A stretch of DNA of 5,002 nucleotides from an uncultured Collinsella sp. (lineage in GTDB: Bacteria; Actinomycetota; Coriobacteriia; Coriobacteriales; Coriobacteriaceae), in assembly GCA_900554905.1 (NCBI GenBank), contig USJB01000103.1, forward strand, positions 1-5,002, in the 5' to 3' direction. Both the position numbers and the translations under genes were made by a program. Below, in pieces: positions 1 through 5,002 of this stretch; within the stretch, counting starts at the first letter, position 1, and each line of letters starts with the position of its first letter. The notes beneath the pieces are model-generated. The model worked only from the letters and a program-made list of their open reading frames with translations. It was not told where the DNA came from and made no database searches.

Positions 1-2
1 AC

Positions 3-788
3 TGCTACGACCACTACGAGGAGCTTGCCTGCTGCGACGTCATCGTCAACGCCGCCGGCAAGGTCGCGCTGGCCGCCGGCAACCGCGACGGCGAGCTGTT
101 CTTTACCACCGACGCCGCCCGCACCTTTGCCAAGCGCATCGTCGACGCCGGCTTTGACGGCATCTTCGTGAGCATCTCCAACCCCTGCGACGTCGTGTGC
201 ACCGAGCTGTGGCACCTGACCGGCTACGATCCCAAGAAGATCATCGGCTCGGGCTGCGGCCTGGACTCCGCCCGCCTGCGCACCGAGATCTCCAAGAAGG
301 TCGGCGTGAGCCCCAAGTCCATCGACGCCTACATGATCGGCGAGCACGGCTTTAGCCAGTTGGCCGCCTTTAAGGCCGCAACCATCGCCGGCAAGAGCCT
401 TAACGAGCTTCAGGCCGAGAACCCCGACAAGTACGCCTTCGACCACATGGAGGTCGAGGAGCTCGCGCGCAAGGGCGGCTACGTAACCTACCAGGGCAAG
501 CAGTGCACCGAGTACGCCGTCGCCAACTCCGCCGCGCGCGTTTGCGCTGCCGTGCTGCATAACGAGCATGCCGTGCTTTCGGCCTCTACGCTTATGACCG
601 GCCAGTATGGCGAGGAGGGCATCTTCACCTCCCTGCCGTGCGTGATCGGTGCCGAGGGCGTCGAGGAGGTCTACACGCTGGACCTGTCCGAGCACGAGCT
701 CGAGGGCTTCCACAAGAGCTGCCAGCACATTCGCGACAACATCGCCCAGCTCGACTGGTGGGACGCCGAGGCCTACGACGCAAAGTAG
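3..788 (+). CDS. L-lactate / L-2-hydroxyisocaproate dehydrogenase family protein, 3' part (5' end outside window)
   Basis: This is an NAD-dependent L-2-hydroxyacid dehydrogenase that interconverts a 2-oxoacid (pyruvate or a branched 2-oxoacid) and the L-2-hydroxyacid in the cytoplasm. The frame is open from the left edge and ends in TAG; 261 residues are visible. Family members are about 305-315 residues, so roughly 45-50 N-terminal residues with the NAD-binding glycine motif are missing. In fragment numbering, the family marks are ISNP with the cofactor/substrate-contacting Asn60, LDSARLR with Asp88 and the substrate-carboxylate Arg91, and GEHG with catalytic His115. The segment EELARKGGY...GKQCTEYAVANSAARV closely resembles Lactobacillus L-2-hydroxyisocaproate dehydrogenase as I remember it. 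The mobile active-site loop (about residues 16-36, NAAGKVALAAGNRDGEL) lacks the classic lactate dehydrogenase GAxQxxGETR pattern, so the substrate is uncertain. Malate dehydrogenase is less likely. The family call is secure; the exact substrate is not. Confidence 0.93.
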   Translation, partial: CYDHYEELACCDVIVNAAGKVALAAGNRDGELFFTTDAARTFAKRIVDAGFDGIFVSISNPCDVVCTELWHLTGYDPKKIIGSGCGLDSARLRTEISKKVGVSPKSIDAYMIGEHGFSQLAAFKAATIAGKSLNELQAENPDKYAFDHMEVEELARKGGYVTYQGKQCTEYAVANSAARVCAAVLHNEHAVLSASTLMTGQYGEEGIFTSLPCVIGAEGVEEVYTLDLSEHELEGFHKSCQHIRDNIAQLDWWDAEAYDAK

Positions 789-830
789 GCCGCTGGCTGC
801 CGCAACCTTGCGAATCTATGCGCGATACTA

Positions 831-871
831 AGCGGGCTGCGCCGGAAACCCACCGGCGCGGCCCGCTTTTT
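831..871 (+). terminator. Rho-independent terminator of the dehydrogenase gene
   Basis: A 15-bp stem (831-845 with 853-867) contains one G-T wobble, encloses a 7-nt loop (AAACCCA) and runs into a T5 tract at 867-871. It starts 42 nt after the dehydrogenase stop codon, as expected for a factor-independent terminator. The same hairpin lies about 50 nt beyond the stop of the convergent SIS-domain gene. On that strand it is followed by TTAGTATCG rather than a run of T, so it would terminate leftward transcription only weakly, if at all. No other terminator candidate is visible for the leftward gene. Confidence 0.9.
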
Positions 872-919
872 ACGCACGCTGTTCGCTTGCGAATCGAAGG
901 TGAATACTTTTCCCGGTAC

Positions 920-1888
920 CTAGTACTGCTCGATGCCCATGTAGCGACGAATCTCGGGGCTGTGGTCGAACACCTTGCCGCGGGCGGCACGCAGCTCGCA
1001 GCTCATCGCGTAGAAGAAGATCGGCTCCAGGTACGAACGCACGCTGGCAGGCACTTCACCCACGCCGTACTCGAGCGCATCGAGCACCATGACGGTATCG
1101 GTGTGCGTGTTGAGGAACGCAAGAGCGCGCTCCTCCATGGGGCGGCACTCGCCGGCACCAAGCTGCACAAAGTAGAACACGCCGGGCTCGGTGGCTTCGA
1201 ACGGGCCATGGAAGTACTCGCCGGAGTGGATGTAGCAGCAGTGCTGCCACTGCATCTCCATGAGCGAGCAGATCGCCATGGCATAGGTCTGGCTAAAGTT
1301 GGGGCCGGAGCCCAGGATATAGAAGAACTTGTGCTGCTGGCAGAGCTCGGCAAAGCGGGCGCCCAGCTCGGCGTTGACCTTCTCACGGGCGGCGGGCAGC
1401 AGCGCATCCATCTGCTTGAGGCCCTCATACATGTCGGCGAGTGCCTCGTAGCCTTCCTGCTGGTCGAGCAACTCGGCGGCGATCAGAGCGCCGATGCCCT
1501 GCGGCACCTCAGCCTGCGACACACCCTCACCCCACGGATAGACCCAGGTAGTCCACTTGCCGTTGTCGATCTTTGAGCCCTCGCAGTCGGTAAGGGCAAT
1601 GACCTCGGCACCGGCGGCCAGCGCCATCTCGCAGCCGTCGACGACCTCCTGCGTGTTGCCGCTGTGGCTGCAGGCAATAACGAGCGACTTCGGCCCTAGG
1701 CTCTTGGGGGCCATCAGGCAAAACTCGCGTGCCGTGTAGACCGTCGAGGTAAACGTGGTGGCCTCACGCTTGAGCAGTTCGTTGGCCGGCATCAGGTCGA
1801 TCATCGAACCGCCACAAGCGATCCAAAAGACGTTCTCGATCTTGCCCTTGCGCTCGATGATTTCCTGAATCAGATCGTGTGCGTTCAT
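920..1888 (-). CDS. FrlB-like SIS-domain protein, probable Amadori-product (fructoselysine/glucoselysine 6-phosphate) deglycase
   Basis: This 322-residue cytosolic protein has two sugar-isomerase (SIS) domains. The first spans about residues 18-105, with ACGGS at 24-28 and the phosphate-binding loop SHSGNT at 74-79. The second spans about 185-290. Glu211 (in SLMEMQ) and His227 (in GEYFHGPFE) are exactly 16 residues apart. This matches the catalytic Glu/His spacing I recall for the GlmS isomerase domain (E488/H504) and the deglycase FraB (E214/H230). The C-terminus (DHSPEIRRYMGIEQY) resembles the E. coli FrlB end (DHNPDERRYYG...EY). Such enzymes split a 6-phosphorylated Amadori compound into glucose 6-phosphate and a free amino acid or amine. 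The ATG is supported by AAGGAGG at 1898-1904, 9 nt upstream. A GntR-type gene precedes it, but no kinase or transporter is nearby, so the exact substrate is open. The SIS family is near certain; the deglycase role is probable. Confidence 0.88.
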   Translation of the reverse strand: MNAHDLIQEIIERKGKIENVFWIACGGSMIDLMPANELLKREATTFTSTVYTAREFCLMAPKSLGPKSLVIACSHSGNTQEVVDGCEMALAAGAEVIALTDCEGSKIDNGKWTTWVYPWGEGVSQAEVPQGIGALIAAELLDQQEGYEALADMYEGLKQMDALLPAAREKVNAELGARFAELCQQHKFFYILGSGPNFSQTYAMAICSLMEMQWQHCCYIHSGEYFHGPFEATEPGVFYFVQLGAGECRPMEERALAFLNTHTDTVMVLDALEYGVGEVPASVRSYLEPIFFYAMSCELRAARGKVFDHSPEIRRYMGIEQY

Positions 1889-1897
1889 CCCGATGCT

Positions 1898-1904
1898 CCT
1901 CCTT
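1898..1904 (-). promoter_or_regulatory. Ribosome binding site of the SIS-domain deglycase gene
   Basis: AAGGAGG on the minus strand, 9 nt before the ATG at 1888-1886, is a near-perfect Shine-Dalgarno sequence. It fixes the start codon and suggests efficient translation. It is clearly stronger than the sites in front of the GntR gene and recQ. Confidence 0.9.
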
Positions 1905-1944
1905 GTGCGGCGGTTTTGAGCGACGGCAGCTCGTACCTGCTGTC

Positions 1945-1961
1945 GTTCTATGTTGTCCTAT
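1945..1961 (-). promoter_or_regulatory. Putative operator copy 1, adjoining the -10 box of the deglycase promoter
   Basis: On the minus strand this reads ATAGGACAACATAGAAC. It is two 7-bp half-sites (ATAGGAC and ATAGAAC) separated by AAC, giving a 10-bp period. It differs at one base from the copy at 2007-2023. It abuts the predicted -10 hexamer, sharing position 1961, and covers the expected transcription start near 1954. A bound protein here would therefore block RNA polymerase. The GntR-family protein encoded just upstream is the natural candidate, but this is inferred from position alone. Confidence 0.7.
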
Positions 1962-1989
1962 TTATAACACGTGCAACAACGCCCGTGAA
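1961..1989 (-). promoter_or_regulatory. Predicted sigma-70-type promoter of the deglycase gene
   Basis: On the minus strand a -35-like TTCACG (1989-1984, 4 of 6 consensus bases) is followed by a 17-bp spacer and a -10-like TATAAA (1966-1961, 5 of 6). Transcription would start near 1954 and leave a leader of about 65 nt before the ATG. The spacer contains the palindrome CACGTG (1968-1973). The promoter sits between two copies of the same 17-bp motif, which suggests it is regulated. Transcription reading through from the GntR gene is also possible because no terminator separates the two genes. Confidence 0.65.
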
Positions 1990-2006
1990 GTCATCTTAGC
2001 AAATTT

Positions 2007-2023
2007 GTTCTATGTTGTTCTAT
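2007..2023 (-). promoter_or_regulatory. Putative operator copy 2, upstream of the deglycase promoter
   Basis: On the minus strand this reads ATAGAACAACATAGAAC, a perfect tandem of the 7-bp half-site ATAGAAC with AAC between. It starts 9 nt after the stop codon of the GntR-family gene and ends 17 nt upstream of the predicted -35 box. It lies 62 bp from copy 1, close to six helical turns, so all four half-sites would face the same side of the DNA. This suits cooperative binding or a small repression loop; activation from this upstream position is the alternative. Confidence 0.7.
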
Positions 2024-2032
2024 CTGTGGACG

Positions 2033-2761
2033 TTAGATGTCGAATACGTAGCGCGAGCCCACGATCTTTTGGCGGCCGAGCAGCAAGGGGCGCTCGTCCT
2101 CATCGGTAAAGTACGCCTCCATATAGAAGAGCGGCTCACCGACCGGCACCTCCAACAGCGGGGCCGCCTGAGCATCGGCAAGCGCAATCTCCACGGTGCA
2201 GGGGTCGGACTTGAGCGGCGCGCGACCCGAATGCTCGGCAACGAGCGCAAAGATTGAGTTATCGGTGAGGTCCTCGTCGGCCAGCGTCTGCAGGTAGGGA
2301 TGGTCGGCAAGCACAAAGGCGTCGGCCGTGCGCACGCGCTCGACCACGATAAGCTCACAGCCGGGCTCCACGCCAAAGAACGCCGCATCCTCGCGCGTCG
2401 CCGCAACCACCGTGCGCGATACCAGGCGCGCACCCGGCACCATGTCGTTGGCAACGCAACCCTCGGAAAAGCTCTGAACGTCACCCTTCTGGACAATCTT
2501 GCGCTTGAGCTTGGGCGCGCACACGAACGTGCCCCTCCCCTGCTGGCGGTTGAGATACCCCACGCGCGACAGCTCCTCGATGGCGCGGCGCACGGTGATG
2601 CGTCCCACGCCGTAGTACTTCGCGAGCTCCATCTCGGAAGGAATGCGCGAGCCGGATGCGTACACGCCACGCGCGATCTCGCCCTTTAGGTCGTCCATGA
2701 CCTGCTGGTACAGCGGCACGGCGGACACGTCAGTACGGTCGGTCTTGCTATCGAAAGCCAT
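2033..2761 (-). CDS. GntR-family (HutC/FrlR-type, UTRA domain) transcriptional regulator
   Basis: This is a 242-residue DNA-binding regulator, the usual length for the HutC subfamily. Residues 16-80 form the winged helix-turn-helix: PLYQQVMDDLKGEIARG leads in, the recognition region PSEMELAKYYGVGRITVRRA lies at 41-60, and the wing QGRGTFV is at 74-80. Residues about 98-238 form the UTRA effector-binding domain, which in this family senses small molecules, often sugar phosphates or amino-acid-related metabolites. The ATG has GGAG 7 nt upstream (2772-2769) and lies 2 bp after the recQ stop codon, so the two genes are probably on one transcript. The next gene downstream is a FrlB-like deglycase, and known frl operons carry a GntR/UTRA regulator (FrlR). 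The likely role is therefore control of that gene through the repeated sites at 1945-1961 and 2007-2023. The family is certain; target and ligand are inferred. Confidence 0.95.
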   Translation of the reverse strand: MAFDSKTDRTDVSAVPLYQQVMDDLKGEIARGVYASGSRIPSEMELAKYYGVGRITVRRAIEELSRVGYLNRQQGRGTFVCAPKLKRKIVQKGDVQSFSEGCVANDMVPGARLVSRTVVAATREDAAFFGVEPGCELIVVERVRTADAFVLADHPYLQTLADEDLTDNSIFALVAEHSGRAPLKSDPCTVEIALADAQAAPLLEVPVGEPLFYMEAYFTDEDERPLLLGRQKIVGSRYVFDI

Positions 2762-2763
2762 CG

Positions 2764-4743
2764 TTACGCTCCATCCCGCGCATGCTCGGACTCAAACTCT
2801 TCAATCGCCGCCATAAACTGCTCGCCAAAGGCGTCGGCCTTTTTCTCGCCGATGCCGTTGACCTGGATAAGCTCGTCGCGCGTCTGTGGGCGTAGGCGGC
2901 ACAGGCCGCGCAGGGCCTTGTCGGAAAAGACCATGTACGGCGCCATCTCCAGCTCCGTCGAGATCTCCTTGCGGAGGGCACGCAGGCGCTCGAACAGCTC
3001 GGCATCGTCGCCAACACGCGGGCGCTGATCCAGCTCGGCCTCCTCGCGCAGCAGATCGACGGCGCGGCGGGCGCGGGCCGAGGCCTTGCGCTTGGACGCG
3101 CGACGTTTAACGGTAAAGGCGAACGCCTCGTCCTCGACCTCGCCGGCACGCGGACCCAGCCCCACGACCGGGTACTGCCCCTGCGAGGTGGCCAAGTAAC
3201 CGCGGCCGCACAGCTGGCCGATGATGTCCTTGATGCGCCCGACCGATTCGCTCGACAGCTCACCGTAGCCGCGGTCCTCGTCCAGATGCATCTGGCGAAT
3301 GCGCTCGGTGTTGCCGCCGTGAAGCACATCGGCGATCAGCGACTTGCCAAAGCGCATGGGACGCGCGGCCACATAGCGCACAGCGGCGCGGGCCATATCG
3401 GTGACGTCCTCGACCTCGAACTGCGTGAGGCAGTTGCTGCAGTTGCCGCAGCTCTCGACGTCGTCCGTGGCGGTGCCGCCCGTACTGGCCGCGGCATGCT
3501 CGGCCGCGGCCTCGTCGCCAAAGTAGCGCAGCATGTATTCGCGCAGGCAGCCGGTGGTATTGCAGTAGCCCTCCATCTGGCTGAGCAGGCGATAACGGTT
3601 CTGGAGCGCCCACGCGCGCTGCTCGTCGTCGAGCGCCTCGTCGGCCACATCGCCGCGGTCGATCAGAAAGCGACGCATGCGAAAATCGTTGCCGTTCCAC
3701 AGCAGGTGGCAGCTGGCCGGATCGCCATCGCGGCCAGCGCGGCCTGCCTCTTGGTAGTACGCCTCGATGCTCTCGGGCACGTTGTTATGAATCACGTAGC
3801 GCACGTTGGGCTTGTCGATGCCCATGCCAAAGGCGTTGGTGGCAACCATCACCTGAATGTCGTCGTCGATAAAGGCGCGCTGGCTTTGGCGGCGGGCGTC
3901 GTTGCCCATGCCGGCATGGTAACGGCCAACGCGAATGCCGCTGGGACCCAGCGCTTCGGCAAGCTCACCTGCCAACGCATCGACGGTCTTGCGGGTCGAG
4001 CAATACACGATGCCGCTCTCACTCGAATGCGCGATCACGTAGTCGCGCACCCACGCGGTCTTGGCCTTGTCGCCCATCTCTTCGCAACCGAAGTAGAGGT
4101 TCTTGCGGTCGAAGCCCGTCACCACGGTCGCCGGGTTTTGCAGGCCGAGCATTTGCTGGATATCGGCGCGTACACGCTCGGTCGCCGTGGCGGTAAAGGC
4201 CGCCACGATGGGGCGCCGCGGCAGCGAATCGATAAACTCACGAACCTGCAGGTAAGCGGGACGAAAATCCTGGCCCCACTGGCTCACGCAGTGAGCCTCG
4301 TCAATGGCCACGAGCGGCACGCCAATGCCGCCGTCCGCCGCGGCCTCCTGCGCAAAGGCTAAAAAGCGCGGCTCGAGCAGACGCTCGGGTGCCACGTACA
4401 TAAGCTGATAACGGCCCTCGCGCGCCCGCTTGAGCACGGTATTTTGCTGAGCCGGGGTAAGACTGGAGTTGAGATAACTGGGGCGCGCACCCGCCGCGAG
4501 CAGCGCGCGGGTCTGGTCCTCCATAAGCGACAGCAGCGGACTCACCACAAAGGTAATGCCGGGCAGCATGAGCGCAGGTACCTGGTAGCAAATGGACTTG
4601 CCGGCGCCTGTGGGCATAACGCCGAGCGCATCGCGGCCGGCAAGGATCGCATCCACCATGCGATCCTGTCCCGGGCGAAACGAGGTGTAGCCAAAATAGG
4701 CGCCGAGCGTGTCGAGCGCCATCTGCTGCATGTTATCGGTCAT
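2764..4743 (-). CDS. recQ: ATP-dependent DNA helicase RecQ
   Basis: This 659-residue 3'-to-5' superfamily 2 helicase acts in recombination and replication-fork repair. The motifs appear in the expected order: Q-motif region YFGYTSFRPGQ (16-26), Walker A PTGAGKS (44-50), Walker B DEAH (148-151) with the RecQ-specific aromatic loop CVSQWGQDFRPAY (152-164), motif III TATAT (184-188), GMGIDKPNVR (306-315) and motif VI QEAGRAGRDG (331-340). The zinc module uses Cys399, Cys432, Cys435 and Cys438, with an additional Cys394. A winged-helix RQC region follows (about 440-530). A basic linker (KRRASKRKASARARR, 546-560) leads to a C-terminal HRDC domain (about 577-655). The zinc module contains an Ala/Thr/Gly-rich insertion between Cys399 and Cys432. 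The ATG at 4743 has AGGA only 4 nt upstream; ATG codons at residues 5 and 8 are possible but worse placed. All motifs are intact, so the enzyme should be active. Confidence 0.98.
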   Translation of the reverse strand: MTDNMQQMALDTLGAYFGYTSFRPGQDRMVDAILAGRDALGVMPTGAGKSICYQVPALMLPGITFVVSPLLSLMEDQTRALLAAGARPSYLNSSLTPAQQNTVLKRAREGRYQLMYVAPERLLEPRFLAFAQEAAADGGIGVPLVAIDEAHCVSQWGQDFRPAYLQVREFIDSLPRRPIVAAFTATATERVRADIQQMLGLQNPATVVTGFDRKNLYFGCEEMGDKAKTAWVRDYVIAHSSESGIVYCSTRKTVDALAGELAEALGPSGIRVGRYHAGMGNDARRQSQRAFIDDDIQVMVATNAFGMGIDKPNVRYVIHNNVPESIEAYYQEAGRAGRDGDPASCHLLWNGNDFRMRRFLIDRGDVADEALDDEQRAWALQNRYRLLSQMEGYCNTTGCLREYMLRYFGDEAAAEHAAASTGGTATDDVESCGNCSNCLTQFEVEDVTDMARAAVRYVAARPMRFGKSLIADVLHGGNTERIRQMHLDEDRGYGELSSESVGRIKDIIGQLCGRGYLATSQGQYPVVGLGPRAGEVEDEAFAFTVKRRASKRKASARARRAVDLLREEAELDQRPRVGDDAELFERLRALRKEISTELEMAPYMVFSDKALRGLCRLRPQTRDELIQVNGIGEKKADAFGEQFMAAIEEFESEHARDGA

Positions 4744-4774
4744 GGTTTCCTAACGTCAGAATCATCTGCCGCCG

Positions 4775-4780
4775 ATTATA
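4775..4780 (-). promoter_or_regulatory. Probable -10 element of the recQ promoter
   Basis: A perfect TATAAT on the minus strand lies 31 nt upstream of the recQ ATG, which would give a short leader of about 25 nt. No convincing -35 hexamer is found 16-18 bp upstream, where the sequence is GC-rich, and there is no TGn extension. The promoter may be weak or activator-dependent. A CTGACA sequence exists further upstream but is 29 bp from the -10, too far to pair with it. Confidence 0.55.
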
Positions 4781-4833
4781 CGCCGCCACGCGGACCGGTG
4801 CCGCACGGCTGTCAGCCACGCTCATTCTGCAGG

Positions 4834-4916
4834 TAGTCATTGGGGACGTTCTTGAATGACTGGCCGTTTAAGAACGTCCCCAACGACTAGTCATTTAAGA
4901 ACGTCCCCAATGACTA
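4834..4916. repeat. REP/BIME-like cluster of three palindromic units upstream of recQ
   Basis: Three related units of about 28 bp are packed head-to-tail-inverted. Unit A (4834-4861) is in + orientation; units B (4862-4889) and C (4888-4916) are in inverted orientation. All share the core GGGGACGTTCTT or its complement AAGAACGTCCCC. Each unit has complementary ends, for example AGTCATT (4835-4841) and AATGACT (4855-4861) in unit A, so it can fold into a 7-bp hairpin with a 13-nt loop. A and C are also near-perfect inverted copies over 28 bp with one difference, so the cluster can form one long stem. No transposase lies beside it. It resembles the intergenic REP-type repeats moved by RAYT transposases, but that parentage is inferred. 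It starts 91 bp upstream of recQ. Confidence 0.85.
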
Positions 4917-4933
4917 CTATTCTCTTGACAAGC

Positions 4934-4993
4934 GCGAAAACGTCGCTGGTTGAGCATAAGTCAGCGAAAACGCCCCTAAGCGAGCAAGGTGAC
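4934..4993. repeat. Degenerate 30-bp tandem direct repeat
   Basis: GCGAAAACG occurs at 4934-4942 and again exactly 30 bp later at 4964-4972. GAGCA follows at 4952-4956 and 4982-4986, also 30 bp apart. The two 30-bp copies agree at about 17 positions. A possible third start (GTGAAAGAG, 4994-5002, 6 of 9 matches) is cut by the window edge. No function is recognised and no convincing gene overlaps it. It may be the end of a longer repeat, or part of a control region for a gene to the right. Confidence 0.4.
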
Positions 4994-5002
4994 GTGAAAG
5001 AG

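Noticed and set aside
638..1576. Open frame of 312 codons on the + strand, starting inside the dehydrogenase gene and running opposite the SIS-domain gene
   Set aside because: It overlaps two well-supported genes, passes straight through the terminator hairpin, and has a composition typical of a shadow frame.
2000..2007. CAAATTTG palindrome as a classical inverted-repeat operator
   Set aside because: The dyad is only 8 bp with no extended symmetry and no second copy; the 17-bp repeated motif beside it is much better supported.
3286..4362. Long open frame (358 codons) on the + strand opposite recQ
   Set aside because: It lies entirely antisense to an intact, motif-complete recQ. Long antisense frames are expected in GC-rich genes, and the translation is Ala/Val/His-rich with no recognisable domain.
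4834..4916. Possible CRISPR array
   Set aside because: The three units alternate in orientation and abut with no unique spacers, and no cas gene is present; this is a palindromic intergenic repeat cluster.
4925..4930. TTGACA, a perfect -35 hexamer on the + strand
   Set aside because: No -10-like hexamer lies 16-18 bp downstream; the sequences there are GGTTGA and GTTGAG. An isolated hexamer is not enough to call a promoter.
4891..5001. Minus-strand frame of 36 codons entering from the right edge and ending inside the repeat cluster
   Set aside because: An opening of this length is expected often by chance at this base composition, and the peptide has no recognisable family features.
4994..5002. 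Possible GTG start of a + strand gene at the right edge, with AAGG just upstream
   Set aside because: Only three codons are visible and the putative ribosome site is too close to the start; it cannot be supported from this window.

Overview
This window comes from a high-GC bacterial chromosome (roughly 60% GC by eye, GC-rich third codon positions). Its gene families and repeat style fit an anaerobic gut actinobacterium of the Coriobacteriia, such as Collinsella. That assignment is an inference from codon use, protein flavour and the repeats near the right edge; there is no rRNA or other marker gene to confirm it.

Layout. The left edge (3-788, + strand) holds the 3' part of an L-lactate / L-2-hydroxyacid dehydrogenase gene, closed by a strong intrinsic terminator at 831-871. 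Everything else that codes lies on the minus strand. Read in its own direction, the order is recQ (4743 to 2764), a GntR/UTRA-family regulator (2761 to 2033), a 144-bp promoter and operator region (1889-2032), then a FrlB-type SIS-domain sugar-phosphate deglycase (1888 to 920). This last gene converges on the dehydrogenase gene. The rightmost 259 bp (4744-5002) are non-coding as far as can be seen. They contain the probable recQ promoter, a three-unit palindromic repeat cluster resembling REP/BIME elements, and a weak 30-bp periodic direct repeat.

How the parts may work together. The regulator gene starts 2 bp after recQ ends, so the two are probably co-transcribed. The deglycase gene has its own promoter, bracketed by two nearly identical 17-bp sites 62 bp apart. 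Each site is a tandem pair of 7-bp half-sites with a 10-bp period. The simplest model is that the GntR protein binds these sites and releases them when an Amadori-type sugar phosphate (for example fructoselysine- or glucoselysine-6-phosphate) is present, switching on the deglycase. No matching kinase or transporter gene is visible here, although known frl and gfr loci carry such genes, so substrate uptake and phosphorylation would have to be encoded elsewhere.

I see no mobile-element transposase, CRISPR array, tRNA or rRNA. Most of the window is ordinary housekeeping and catabolic sequence. The parts that merit a second look are the twin operator region and the repeat cluster upstream of recQ.
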